DNA of 64,000 nucleotides from NCBI RefSeq assembly GCF_030285625.1, contig NZ_CP127294.1:6232001-6296000 (forward strand), written 5' to 3'. The position numbers and the translations under genes are program-made. This document shows positions 8,386 to 17,194 of this stretch, in pieces; within the stretch, counting starts at the first letter, position 1; every line of letters starts with the position of its first letter. Under the pieces are notes generated by a model. That model was not told the origin of the DNA. It saw only the letters and a list, made by a program, of their open reading frames with translations, and did no database searches. The stretch is from Amycolatopsis sp. 2-15. Its GTDB lineage: Bacteria > Actinomycetota > Actinomycetes > Mycobacteriales > Pseudonocardiaceae.

Positions 8386-9876
8386 ATGACCGACGCCCCG
8401 GAGAACGACAGAACCGGTCTGACCCGCCGCAGGTTGTTCGGCGCTGCCGCCGCCGGGGGCCTGGCCGCCGCCGCGTCCGTGCTGCCACCGAACGTCCGCA
8501 GCGCGCTCGCGTCCCCGCCGCCGTCCGGCGGGCACCTGCGCGACATCGAGCACGTCGTGCTGCTGATGCAGGAGAACCGCAGCTTCGACCACTACTTCGG
8601 CACACTGTCCGGTGTGCGCGGCTTCGACGACCCGCATGCGCTGCGCCTGCCGGGCGGGCGTTCGGTGTTCCACCAGCCCGACCCGGGGCACCCGGACGGC
8701 TACCTGCTGCCGTACCGGCTGAACACGAAGATCAGCGCGGCGCAGGCGATCCCGTCGACGAGCCACGCGTGGAGCGTGCAGCACCAGGCGTGGAACAACG
8801 GGAAGATGGACAACTGGCTGCCCGCCCACCTCGCGGCCGACGGCGCCACCAAGGGTCCTTACACGATGGGCTACTTCACGCGCGAGGACATCCCGTTCCA
8901 GTACGCGCTCGCGGACGCGTTCACCATCTGCGACGCCTACCACTGCTCGGTCCTCGGCCCGACCTGGCCCAACCGCTACATGTGGCTGGCCGGCACCATC
9001 GACGCGGACGGCAAGTTCGGCGGCCCGTCCCTGGAGACGGGCAACGTGCCGAACGGGCACTTCACGTTCAAGACCTACCCGGAGCGGCTCACGGAAGCGG
9101 GCGTCAGCTGGAAGGTCTACCACTCGCCGGGCGGCGCGACCGGGCTGCCGCCGTTCAACGCGATCAAGCAGTACGCCGACGCGCAGCCGGGTTCGCCCCT
9201 CTACGACCAGGCGATCGCCCCGTCGCCCCTGGGCCAGTTCGAGTACGACGCGCTGCACGACCAGCTGCCCACCGTGAGCTGGCTCCTGCCGCCCAGCGCG
9301 ATGGACGAGCACCCGGCCAACCTGCCGGCCGCGGGAGCCCAGTTCGTCGCCGGCAAGATCGACGCGATCGCCGCCAACCCGGAGGTCTGGGCCAAGACGG
9401 TGTTCATCCTGTCCTACGACGAGAACGACGGCTTGTTCGACCACGTCCTGCCGCCGACCCCGCGCCCGGGCACGCCCGGCGAGTTCGTCTCCGCCACCTC
9501 GCCCAGCGGCGTCAAGGGCGGCGGCCTGCCGACGGGGCTCGGCTACCGCGTGCCGTGCATCGTCGTCTCGCCGTGGACCGCCGGCGGCTGGGTGAGCTCG
9601 GAGCTGTTCGACCACACCTCGCAGCTGCGCCTGCTGGAGAAGGTGACCGGTGTCGCCGAGCCGAACATCAGCGACTGGCGCCGCCGCACCGTCGGCGACC
9701 TGACCTCGGTCTTCCGCTTCCACGACGCGACCAAGCACGCGCCGGCCCTCCCCGGCACCCAGGGGCAGTACAACCTGGCCCAGTACGAGGTGGCGCAGCT
9801 GCCCAAGCCGACCGCGCCTGCCGGCGGGCAGGAAGTGCCGCACCAGGAACGGGGTCACCGCCCGCAGGTGAGCTGA
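8386..9876 (+). CDS. Secreted phospholipase C / phosphoesterase-family protein
   Basis: A 496-residue exported phosphoesterase (PF04185 type: bacterial phospholipase C and acid phosphatases). The ATG at 8386 follows GGAAGGA. The N-terminus carries a twin-arginine signal (TRRRLFG then an Ala-rich hydrophobic stretch), as is usual for this family. The mature part starts with HVVLLMQENRSFDHYFGTL, the family hallmark with metal-binding Glu/Asn, and ends with SYDENDGLFDHV and the conserved SPWTAGGWV block. It probably hydrolyses phosphate esters such as phospholipids outside the cell. It is shorter than the 700-residue Pseudomonas haemolytic enzymes because the C-terminal tandem domain is absent. 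Confidence 0.88.
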   Translation: MTDAPENDRTGLTRRRLFGAAAAGGLAAAASVLPPNVRSALASPPPSGGHLRDIEHVVLLMQENRSFDHYFGTLSGVRGFDDPHALRLPGGRSVFHQPDPGHPDGYLLPYRLNTKISAAQAIPSTSHAWSVQHQAWNNGKMDNWLPAHLAADGATKGPYTMGYFTREDIPFQYALADAFTICDAYHCSVLGPTWPNRYMWLAGTIDADGKFGGPSLETGNVPNGHFTFKTYPERLTEAGVSWKVYHSPGGATGLPPFNAIKQYADAQPGSPLYDQAIAPSPLGQFEYDALHDQLPTVSWLLPPSAMDEHPANLPAAGAQFVAGKIDAIAANPEVWAKTVFILSYDENDGLFDHVLPPTPRPGTPGEFVSATSPSGVKGGGLPTGLGYRVPCIVVSPWTAGGWVSSELFDHTSQLRLLEKVTGVAEPNISDWRRRTVGDLTSVFRFHDATKHAPALPGTQGQYNLAQYEVAQLPKPTAPAGGQEVPHQERGHRPQVS

Positions 9877-9924
9877 ACCGACGCCAAGTGCCCGGCACGC
9901 TCACGGGCTCGGCCATCTCGTGGA

Positions 9925-9960
9925 CTCGGCCGGACGGCGGGAAGGCGCCGTCCGGCCGAG
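9925..9960. terminator. Bidirectional intrinsic terminator-like hairpin
   Basis: A perfect 15-bp stem, CTCGGCCGGACGGCG with its complement, closes a 6-base loop (GGAAGG). It lies between the convergent phospholipase C-like and CHAP genes and can stop both. No T tract follows, as is common in actinomycetes. Confidence 0.75.
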
Positions 9961-9973
9961 GGTTCGGTGTGGC

Positions 9974-10498
9974 TCAGTTGTAGAAGCGGATGTAGCGGAA
10001 CTCGCCTTTGTCGAGGTCGTGGACGAGGTAGTGGCCGTCGCCGGCCCAGTTGTAGTCCTCGACCGTGACGGTGGAGCCGTGGACGCTGTCGACGACGGCG
10101 ACGTGGCCGTAGCGGCCCGCGTCGGTCTGGGCGATGGAGCCCGGGGTTGGCGTGTTGTCGACGGGGTAGCCGTTGCTGCGGGCGTTGTCGTCCCAGTACT
10201 TGGCGTCGCTGTAGTTGCGGGTGTTCACACCGTGGGCGGCGACGGTGTAGGAGGCCCACGAGACGCACTCGCGGTTCCACATGTTCCAGTCGTCGAGGAC
10301 CGAGTCCTGGCGGATGTTGCGCCACTTGGCGGGGTAGTTGTCGCCGATGAGGTTGACCTTGACCGAAGGCGCGACGGTGCCGAACTGCGCGGCCATGGTC
10401 AGCGGTGCTGCCGACGCGGCGGTCGCGGTGACCGTGCCAGTGGCGGTGAGGACGGCCGCGGCCGCCAGGGTGGTCAGGATCCGGGGAAGTCGCCGCAT
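9974..10498 (-). CDS. Secreted CHAP-domain cell-wall amidase/endopeptidase
   Basis: A 174-residue exported protein. The ATG at 10498, behind GGAAAGG, gives a signal peptide (MRRLPRILTTLAAAAVLTA). The rest is one CHAP domain (papain-like NlpC/P60 clan): Cys78 in RECVSWASY and His132 in RYGHVAVVDSV form the dyad, and VEDYNWAGDGHY supplies the third polar residue region. CHAP enzymes cut peptidoglycan amide bonds; this one has no separate wall-binding module and probably acts in wall turnover. It is monocistronic and faces the phospholipase gene across a terminator. Confidence 0.82.
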   Translation of the reverse strand: MRRLPRILTTLAAAAVLTATGTVTATAASAAPLTMAAQFGTVAPSVKVNLIGDNYPAKWRNIRQDSVLDDWNMWNRECVSWASYTVAAHGVNTRNYSDAKYWDDNARSNGYPVDNTPTPGSIAQTDAGRYGHVAVVDSVHGSTVTVEDYNWAGDGHYLVHDLDKGEFRYIRFYN

Positions 10499-10634
10499 GG
10501 CCTGCCTTTCCGGGGGAAGGTGGGGGCGGGCGGAAAATAACCGGCGCTCCACGGCACGTTCCAGGTTCAAGTGGACACCTGGCCATCGTGGCCGCGGATC
10601 CGCAGGTCGGTGGTTCGTGTTCACAGAATTGGCG

Positions 10635-11523
10635 TCACCACGTCCAGCACGCGCCGTGAATGCCGGGCCGCGCGTCGCGGGTGGCGAAGGTGACGGCGTG
10701 GGTCGTGCCGACGCGCAGCGGATCGCCGGTGCGGCGGGGCCCGTCGGGGCCGCGGCGTTCGAACGAGCGGACCTGCCGCGGCAGCCGCAGGCCGAACTGC
10801 ACCTGGCACACGTGCTCGCGCACCGGCCGCGTGAAGCGCCGGCCGTACTCCCTGCGTCGGGGTGCCGGGCGGCAGCAGGATCTCGTACTCGACGGCCGTG
10901 ACCTCCCCGGCCGCGAGCACACGGTCGAGCAGCAGCTCACCGGCCGTCATGCCGGTCCGGCGGTCGACCCGCACCCGTCCGACGCGCGCGAACCGCACGC
11001 CCTGGTAACGAGGTTCGGCGGGCAGCGGGCCGTCGGCCTGGTGGTAGGTCATCATGCGGTCGACGCCGTCCATCGTGGCCTCCGCGACGACCCGCACGTG
11101 CAGGGCCCGCTCGCACCCGTCGTCGTCGACGGCCACGCGGTCGTGCACCGACCAGAACGCGAGCTGCTCGTCCGGCGGTGGTTTGAGCTCCACGGTGAGC
11201 GGCCGCAGGTCCGGCCACAACCGGCGGCGCTCCACGCGGTCGGGCGGGTGGCCGAGCCAGCGCCCGCGCGGCGCGCGGGGGCCGAGCAGCGAGGTGAGTG
11301 AGCCGGGGGAGAGCTCCAGCACGGCTTCGAGCTGCGTCACGGCGTTGAGCGACGTCTCGCGCTCGGGCTGGGAGCGGCCTCGGCGCCAGTAGGACAGCGC
11401 GGAGCGCGAGAGCGTCACGCCTCGGGTGGCGAGGTGGTGGCGGACCCGGTCGAGGGAAAGCCCGGAGTCTTCGATCGCGGCATCGAGCGTGACCGCGAAC
11501 GAGCCGGGGTGCTGCGCAGACAC
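10635..11523 (-). pseudogene. XRE-type regulator with a single-base frameshift
   Basis: The N-terminal 240 codons encode a protein with an HTH-like segment (VTLSRSALSYWRRGRSQPE) and a conserved downstream domain. After the codons for EILLPPGT the frame is lost. The adjacent frame then gives a sensible C-terminus (REYGRRFTRPVREHVCQVQF and onward) ending at 10635. The shift falls in a run of G residues near 10858-10863; one G fewer would restore a single ORF of about 295 residues. It is either a genuine pseudogene or a sequencing/assembly error. Intact homologues would be cytoplasmic DNA-binding proteins of unknown target. Confidence 0.7.
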
Positions 11524-11668
11524 GTCCCCAGCATGATCAACAGCCCGGCCGTCGGGAACCGACGAAAGTCGGGGTCACCGCCCGTGACCCGCGCCGCTTG
11601 GTCTCAACCTTTCGCCCCTCCCGCCCGTCGGAACGGGAGGAAATGTCACCGGAGAGCTGGGGAAGTAC

Positions 11669-12622
11669 GTGGCGCAGGATGAAACGCGGGCGCGGGAACC
11701 GCTGCGTGCGTCGTGGAAACCGTTGCCGGAGCGGAGATCCGCGAACAGGAAGAAAGGTTTCCTGCGCACGTACGGCTGGCGCGTCTACGCGCTGCCGGTC
11801 ATGGTCGTGCTCACCGTGCTCGTGCTGGTCGACACCGCCACCACCGCGGCCCCGTCGACGGCTGCGCAACCGCCCGCGCCGGGGCCGGCACCGGCCCGCG
11901 TGGAGTCCTCCGTGGACTCCGCCGAGCCGGGGGTTCCCGAGAACCCGGCGAAGCCGGCCGATCCGAACATCCCCACGGCGGACTTGCCCGCCGGCGGCCC
12001 GTACACGCAGACCGGCCAGCGCAAGTGGCACGTGATCCCCGGCTCCGGACCGAAGATCGGCACCGGCCGCCTCTACCGCTACACGGTCGAGGTCGAGGAC
12101 GGCATCGACCCGGCGAGCTACGCCGGTGACGACAGCTTCGCGGCCGCCGTGCAGGGCATCCTGTCCGACCCGAAAAGCTGGACCGCCGACGGCAAGGTCG
12201 CGCTGCAGCGCGTGGACGCGAGCGACCCCCACCCGGACTTCCGCGTCAGCCTCTCCACCCCCGACACCACGCACCGCGCCGACGCCTGCGGGTTTTCCAT
12301 CTCCTACGAGGCTTCCTGCTTCCGCCGCAGCATGCGGCGCGTTATGATCAACCTCTCCCGCTGGGTTCGCGGCGCGAAGGCCTACGGGGCGAACATGACC
12401 GCCTACCGGCAGTACGCGATCAACCACGAGGTCGGCCACGCGCTGGGCCACTCCCACGTCGGCTGCGGCGGCCCGGGCCGGCCGGCGCCCGTGATGATGC
12501 AGCAGACCTTCGGCGTCGCCGACGACTACGTCGCCCGCCTCAACAACGTCCCGGGCGGCGACCATGGCGCGGTGCCGGCCGACCACCGCGTGTGCGCCAC
12601 GAACTCCTGGCCGTTTCCCTAG
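11669..12622 (+). CDS. DUF3152 membrane-anchored metalloprotease-like protein
   Basis: A 317-residue actinobacterial protein. The GTG at 11669 lies behind GGGGAAG. A basic cytoplasmic tail of about 40 residues is followed by one membrane helix (ALPVMVVLTVLVLV, residues 50-65), an Ala/Pro-rich linker and an extracytoplasmic domain. That domain contains HEVGHALGHSH, the extended HExxHxxGxxH zinc site of metzincin-type peptidases, and paired cysteines. DUF3152 proteins are widespread in actinomycetes and their function is unknown. The zinc motif suggests a surface protease; no substrate is implied by neighbours. Confidence 0.82.
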   Translation: MAQDETRAREPLRASWKPLPERRSANRKKGFLRTYGWRVYALPVMVVLTVLVLVDTATTAAPSTAAQPPAPGPAPARVESSVDSAEPGVPENPAKPADPNIPTADLPAGGPYTQTGQRKWHVIPGSGPKIGTGRLYRYTVEVEDGIDPASYAGDDSFAAAVQGILSDPKSWTADGKVALQRVDASDPHPDFRVSLSTPDTTHRADACGFSISYEASCFRRSMRRVMINLSRWVRGAKAYGANMTAYRQYAINHEVGHALGHSHVGCGGPGRPAPVMMQQTFGVADDYVARLNNVPGGDHGAVPADHRVCATNSWPFP

Positions 12623-12694
12623 GGTTACCGGTGTGTATAACGACCTATACGGCGGCCGATGAGCGCGAATATCCGGCACGGCGCCCGAAAAAGA

Positions 12695-13534
12695 TCAGGC
12701 GAGGACGGCGATCTCCACCTTCCCCAGCCGGGCCGGATCCGCGATCACCTCGTACGCGGCGACACGTCCCACCGTCACCGTCACCTTGAGCACGCCCGTC
12801 AGCCGGCCGTAAGGCGCCAGCACCAGCCCGACCGTGCCGTCCACCAGGGCCGGCTCCGCGAGGCGCGCGCGGTCGGCGAAGGCGGTGGTGCCGCGCGCGA
12901 CGGCGTCGGCCCCGCGGAGGACGGCGGCGGTGCCCGGCGGCAACGCGGCCGCGTCCGCGTGCCGGACGATGTCGGGGGCCAGCAGTTCGAGCAAGGTGGT
13001 GAGATCACCGCCGCGGGCCGCGGCCAGGAACGCCTCCACGACCTTCCGGTGCGCACCGAGGTCGGAGCCGGCCGCGGGAGTGCCGCGCACCCGCAGCCGC
13101 GCGCGGCTCGCGAGTTTCTTCGTCGTCGCGGGCGTGCGGTCCAGGATCGGGCCGACGGCGTCGAACGGCACCGAGAACAAGTCGTGCAGCACGAACGCCA
13201 CGCGCTCGGCGGGCGCGAGCGTCGCCAGCACCACGAGCAGGGCCCGGCCGACCTCGTCGGCGAGCGCGAGGTCCTCTTCGGGACCCGCCACGCCGTGGTC
13301 CGGGACCTGCTCGAACGGCGTCTCCCGCCGTGCCCGCAGCACGTCGAGGCAGATCCGCGACACGACGGTGGTCAGCCACGCCGCGAGGTTGTCGATCCCG
13401 GACGCCGACGCCAGCCGCAGCCAGGATTCCTGCACGGCGTCGTCGGCTTCGGCCGCCGAGCCGAGCATCCGCCGCGCGAGCGCGCGCAGGCGGGGCCGTT
13501 CCGCTTCGAACCGGGCCGCGAGGGTTTCGGGCAT
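12695..13534 (-). CDS. ECF41-type RNA polymerase sigma factor with fused C-terminal domain
   Basis: A 279-residue sigma-70 family factor. Sigma region 2 is at about residues 8-70 (ARRMLGSAAEADDAVQESWL) and region 4 at about 105-160, ending PATTKKLASRARLRVRG. A SnoaL-like C-terminal extension of about 110 residues contains DGTVGLVLAP and VIADPARL, typical of group ECF41, in which this fused domain replaces an anti-sigma factor. The ATG at 13534 follows AAAGG. ECF41 genes are normally beside a carboxymuconolactone decarboxylase, oxidoreductase or epimerase gene; here a divergent FMN azoreductase starts 76 bases away, which fits. Confidence 0.88.
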   Translation of the reverse strand: MPETLAARFEAERPRLRALARRMLGSAAEADDAVQESWLRLASASGIDNLAAWLTTVVSRICLDVLRARRETPFEQVPDHGVAGPEEDLALADEVGRALLVVLATLAPAERVAFVLHDLFSVPFDAVGPILDRTPATTKKLASRARLRVRGTPAAGSDLGAHRKVVEAFLAAARGGDLTTLLELLAPDIVRHADAAALPPGTAAVLRGADAVARGTTAFADRARLAEPALVDGTVGLVLAPYGRLTGVLKVTVTVGRVAAYEVIADPARLGKVEIAVLA

Positions 13535-13535
13535 C

Positions 13536-13562
13536 GGTCACCTTTCCTCTTCGTGGTGCGTC
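13536..13562 (+). promoter_or_regulatory. Possible ECF41-dependent promoter of the azoreductase gene
   Basis: GGTCACC (13536-13542), 16 bases, then CGTC (13559-13562). Known ECF41 promoters are TGTCACA-N16-CGTC, so the spacing and the -10 match and the -35 matches at five of seven places. It would direct transcription of the azoreductase, starting about 40 bases before its ATG. Part of the -35 is also the Shine-Dalgarno of the sigma gene on the other strand, so coincidence is possible. Confidence 0.4.
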
Positions 13563-13610
13563 GAGGTGGGTGAGTGAGGCCGACCCGCTGGACCCGAGGA
13601 GAGGAACCGG

Positions 13611-14264
13611 ATGACCGACATGCTAGCGCCTCTGCTGCGCATCGACTCGAGCGCCGACGGCGCGGAGTCCGTGACGCGGCGGCTGACCTCGCTGTTCGTG
13701 CGGCACTGGCGGGGCGAGGTGCGCCACCGCGACCTGGCCGCCGACCCCGTGCCGCCGATCCGGGAGCCCTACGCCCGTCTCGGCCGCCGCGTCGAACGCC
13801 GGGGAACCGTGCCCCGGGACGACATCGCCGCGCTCGCCGTCGACGAAGGTGAACGCCGCGAATGGGCACTGACTCTGCCGCTGGTAACGGAGCTGCGCGA
13901 AGCCGGGACTGTGCTGCTGGGCGTGCCGATGTACAACTTCTCCGTGCCCGCCGCGCTGAAGGCGTGGATCGACCGCGTGACGTTCCCCGGCGTGTTCGCG
14001 AACGCCCTGGGCGCCACCAGGTTCGTGGTGATCACCGCACGCGGCGGCGCGTACGGCCCGGGCACTCCGCGCGAGGGGTACGACTTCCAGGAACCGTACT
14101 TGCGGGCCTACCTCACGAACCTGGGCGTCGGCCCCGGAAATCTCGCGTTCGTGCACGCGGAGCTGACGCGCGTCGGCGACATCCCGGCGCTGGCCGGGCT
14201 GGCGGACCTGGCGGAGAAATCCCTGGCCCAGGCCGAAGAACGCATTCTCGAGCTGGCCACCTGA
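13611..14264 (+). CDS. azoR: FMN-dependent NADH-azoreductase
   Basis: A 217-residue flavodoxin-like NAD(P)H:quinone/azo reductase. The ATG at 13611 follows GAGGAGAGG. It begins LLRIDSSADGAESVTRRL, the FMN phosphate loop, and continues with VPMYNFSVPAALKAWIDRV and the GGAYGPGTP segment, all standard for AzoR. The soluble enzyme reduces quinones and azo compounds by two-electron transfer and usually protects against thiol or quinone stress. It is divergent from the ECF41 sigma gene and is its probable target. Confidence 0.87.
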   Translation: MTDMLAPLLRIDSSADGAESVTRRLTSLFVRHWRGEVRHRDLAADPVPPIREPYARLGRRVERRGTVPRDDIAALAVDEGERREWALTLPLVTELREAGTVLLGVPMYNFSVPAALKAWIDRVTFPGVFANALGATRFVVITARGGAYGPGTPREGYDFQEPYLRAYLTNLGVGPGNLAFVHAELTRVGDIPALAGLADLAEKSLAQAEERILELAT

Positions 14265-14266
14265 CC

Positions 14267-14306
14267 AAAAAAGGGGCGCCCGCGGGAAAAGTCTCGCGGG
14301 CGCCCC
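14267..14306 (-). terminator. Rho-independent terminator of the GH3 gene
   Basis: A perfect 12-bp stem (GGGGCGCCCGCG/CGCGGGCGCCCC) with a 10-base loop is followed, in the minus direction, by six T residues (14272-14267). This is the canonical layout for ending the GH3 transcript; the same hairpin faces the convergent azoreductase but without a T tract on that side. Confidence 0.88.
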
Positions 14307-14316
14307 GAAAATCACC

Positions 14317-16974
14317 TCACGTCAGATCCGAACACTTCAGCGCGTCCGGATCTTTCGCTCCGCCAGGCGACCACCTCACGTTCGCGAACGACGCCGAGAA
14401 CGGGCCGTCGGTGTAGACCAGGAACGGCGTGTTGACGTTCTCGAAGTCGAGCCCGTTCGCGAAGCACGACAGCGGGATCTTCACCGTCGACTTGCTCCCC
14501 GCCGGCAGGTCCGTGAACAGCTTGGTGGCGTTGACCTCCGAGAAACACGGGTAGACGCAGTGCATGCTCACCACGGTGCGGTTCACCGGTGGCGAGTTCA
14601 CGATCACGTCGAACTCGAGCGCCCCGTCCGCGTTGGGATACCCGCGCAGGTCGCTCGTCGCGGGACTCTGCAGGTACAGCTGCGCCGCACCCGTGCCGGT
14701 CCACGTCGTCTTGAGGCCGTCGGCCTGCACGTTGACGTCGGCCGGGGTCACGGTGATCTCCGGGTGCTCCGCGGTGCCGTCGGGGCCGATCTCGGTGCCG
14801 CCCCAGTTCGAGGCCGAACCGATGTAGCTCTTGTACGGCGCGATGTCCGTGCGGTCGAAGATCGACAGATCCTCGGTCGCGGTGCCCCCGCCGCCGGTCG
14901 ACCCGCAGGTCGTCGGGCCCTCGGTCTCGTCGAGCTTCGCCACGCTGGCGCGCTGGCCGGTCTTGAGGCCGTAGCCCAGCGCGAACAGCGGGTCGTAGTC
15001 CGGGCTCCACGGGTTGAGCGGCGTCTGGCACGCGCTCTTGGGCCACGAGTAGGACAGCTTGCCCTGGTACCCCGTGCCGTCCTTGCCCTTGACCATCATG
15101 TCCGCGACGCCGCCGCCTTCGGTGCCGGGCAGCCAGGCCGCCACGAACGCGTCGGAGCGGTTGATCTCCTTGTTCAGGTACAGCGGACGGCCGCCGACGT
15201 AGGCGGTGACGACCGGGACACCCTTGCCGCTCACCTTGTCGAGCACGGCGAGGTCCTCGGGGTAGAGCTTCGCGGCTTCCAGTGACTTGCGCTGCAGGTC
15301 GCCCACGCCCTCGGCGTACGGCGTCTCGCCGATCACGGCGATCACGGCGTCGTAACCGGTCGGGTCGACGTCGCCCTTTTCGCTGAAGGTGACGTTGGCG
15401 TCGCCGAGGTCTTCCTTGAGCCCGCCCAGGATCGAGGTGGCGTTGGGGAAGTCGGCGTTGGTGTTGCCCGTGCCCTGCCACGACAGCGTCCAGCCGCCGG
15501 TCTGGTTCTGGATGCTGTCGGCGCTCTTGCCGACCACCAGCACCTTCGACTTCGGCTTGAGCGGCAGCACGTTGCCGTTGTTCTTCAGCAGCGTCTGCGA
15601 CTCGCGCACGGCGTCGCGGGCGAGCCACTTGTCCGTGAGCGCCTCGTCGGAGTTGGCGTACGAGCGGTCCGACGGCTTCTGTTCGTCGAGGATGCCGGCG
15701 CGCAGCTTCACGCGCAGGATGCGGGTCACGGCGTCGTCGATGCGCGCCATCGGGATCTGGCCGTCGTTGACCTGCGCGACGGTGTTGGTGATGAACGCCT
15801 TCCAGTCGGCGGGCACCATCACGACGTCGACGCCGGCGTTGATCGCCTGCGGGCAGCTCGCGTTGGTGCAGCCGGGCACCTGGCCGATGCCGTTCCAGTC
15901 CGACACGACGAGGCCGTCGAAGCCCATCTTGCCCTTGAGGATCTGGTTCAGCGCCTTGTCGCTGCCGTGCAGCTTGCCCTCGTTGATCCCGAGGTCGGCG
16001 TTGGTCCAGCTGTTGAACGACACCATCACGGTCTGGGTGCCGGCGGCGAGCGCGCCGTAGTAACCCTGGCCGTGGATGTTGATCATGTCGGCCTCGGACG
16101 AGGGGTTCACGCCCTGGTCCTGGCCCTTGATCGTGCCGCCGTCGCCGATGAAGTGCTTGGCGGTGGCGATCACGCCGTTGTAGGTGATGCGCTTGGTGGC
16201 GCCGTCCTGCAGGCCGTTGATGGCCTCGTAGCCGTAGGCGCGCGTGATGCGCGGGTCCTCGGAGAAGCCCTCGTACGTGCGGCCCCAGCGATCGTCCTGC
16301 ACGACGGCGAGCGTGGGCGCGAAGGCCCAGTCCTGGCCGGTGGCGCGGATCTGGCGCGCGGTGGCGTTCTCGACGTCTCGGACCAGGCACGAATCGTGGG
16401 CGGCGCCGAGCGCGATGTTCTGCGGGAAGACGGTGGCGCCGTAGACGTTGTTGTTGCCGTGCACGGCGTCGATGCCCCAGATCACGGGGATCTTCGTGCG
16501 GCTGGTCTTCGACGCGCTCCAGTACGCGTCGGCGAGGTTCAGCCAGTCCTGCTGCGTGGCGTGCTTGTTGCCGCCGGGCCACGAACCGCCGCCGTTGAGC
16601 ACCGAGCCGATGGCGTACTGCTTGACCTCGTCGGGGGTGATCGCGTTGATCTCGGGCTGCGTCATCTGCCCGACCTTCTCCTCCAGCGTCATGCCGGAGA
16701 GGATCTTCGCGATGCGCGCCTCGTCTTGCGGGTTCTTCCGCATCCTGCTGTCGACCTTCGGCCAGTCCGAGAGGGTCGGCAGCGTGTTCTCGATGCGCGC
16801 GCAGCCGTTCTTGTCGAGCGCGGGCTGCCCGATCTCGGGCTGCGCCGCGGCCGGTGTGGCCGGCTTGGCGGGGGCGGGCGCCGCGTTCGCGACGCCGCCC
16901 AGCAGGGTGAGGCTCGCGAGTGCGGCGAACGTGGTCCTTCGGGCCCGGGACCACCCGGGGGATCTTCTGGCCAT
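14317..16974 (-). CDS. Secreted GH3 beta-glucosidase / exo-beta-glucanase
   Basis: An 885-residue exported glycoside hydrolase family 3 enzyme. The ATG at 16974 gives an Arg-rich signal peptide (MARRSPGWSRARR then a hydrophobic stretch ending at VANAA). The GH3 N-terminal barrel carries the nucleophile Asp359 in VVSDWNGIG, with KHFIGDGGT and the HGNNNVYGATVFP block of the exo-1,3/1,4-beta-glucanase subgroup. The alpha/beta sandwich follows, and then an ExoP-type C-terminal galactose-binding-like domain with disulphide-forming cysteines. It likely releases glucose from beta-glucans or cellodextrins outside the cell. The 5' region (16975-17194) has a near-perfect 16-base dyad at 17104-17119 (AGGTGTGATCGCACCT), a possible operator. 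Confidence 0.9.
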   Translation of the reverse strand: MARRSPGWSRARRTTFAALASLTLLGGVANAAPAPAKPATPAAAQPEIGQPALDKNGCARIENTLPTLSDWPKVDSRMRKNPQDEARIAKILSGMTLEEKVGQMTQPEINAITPDEVKQYAIGSVLNGGGSWPGGNKHATQQDWLNLADAYWSASKTSRTKIPVIWGIDAVHGNNNVYGATVFPQNIALGAAHDSCLVRDVENATARQIRATGQDWAFAPTLAVVQDDRWGRTYEGFSEDPRITRAYGYEAINGLQDGATKRITYNGVIATAKHFIGDGGTIKGQDQGVNPSSEADMINIHGQGYYGALAAGTQTVMVSFNSWTNADLGINEGKLHGSDKALNQILKGKMGFDGLVVSDWNGIGQVPGCTNASCPQAINAGVDVVMVPADWKAFITNTVAQVNDGQIPMARIDDAVTRILRVKLRAGILDEQKPSDRSYANSDEALTDKWLARDAVRESQTLLKNNGNVLPLKPKSKVLVVGKSADSIQNQTGGWTLSWQGTGNTNADFPNATSILGGLKEDLGDANVTFSEKGDVDPTGYDAVIAVIGETPYAEGVGDLQRKSLEAAKLYPEDLAVLDKVSGKGVPVVTAYVGGRPLYLNKEINRSDAFVAAWLPGTEGGGVADMMVKGKDGTGYQGKLSYSWPKSACQTPLNPWSPDYDPLFALGYGLKTGQRASVAKLDETEGPTTCGSTGGGGTATEDLSIFDRTDIAPYKSYIGSASNWGGTEIGPDGTAEHPEITVTPADVNVQADGLKTTWTGTGAAQLYLQSPATSDLRGYPNADGALEFDVIVNSPPVNRTVVSMHCVYPCFSEVNATKLFTDLPAGSKSTVKIPLSCFANGLDFENVNTPFLVYTDGPFSASFANVRWSPGGAKDPDALKCSDLT

Positions 16975-17194
16975 CGACAGTCCGTTCTGCGGAGGGCGGC
17001 GGGGACGGGCCCAAAGCGGGCCTTGGCGATCCTGACCGGACAAAGAGGATGGCGTCAAGAGGTCCGGACCCTACGGAAGTCCGTTATTTCTCGCCTCGAA
17101 TTAAGGTGTGATCGCACCTGGGTCACGGATGGACCAGACCAGTGCGCGCCGCGGGCAGACCCGGATGGCCGCGAAGGCAGACTTCGCCGGATCG

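Noticed and set aside
12623..12694. A terminator between the DUF3152 and ECF41 genes
   Set aside because: Only a 5-bp GTATA/TATAC dyad was found, too weak to support a terminator.
14312..17014. A 900-codon minus-strand frame almost coextensive with the GH3 gene
   Set aside because: It is the same strand in another frame; the translation is Arg-rich low-complexity, while the GH3 frame has all family motifs.
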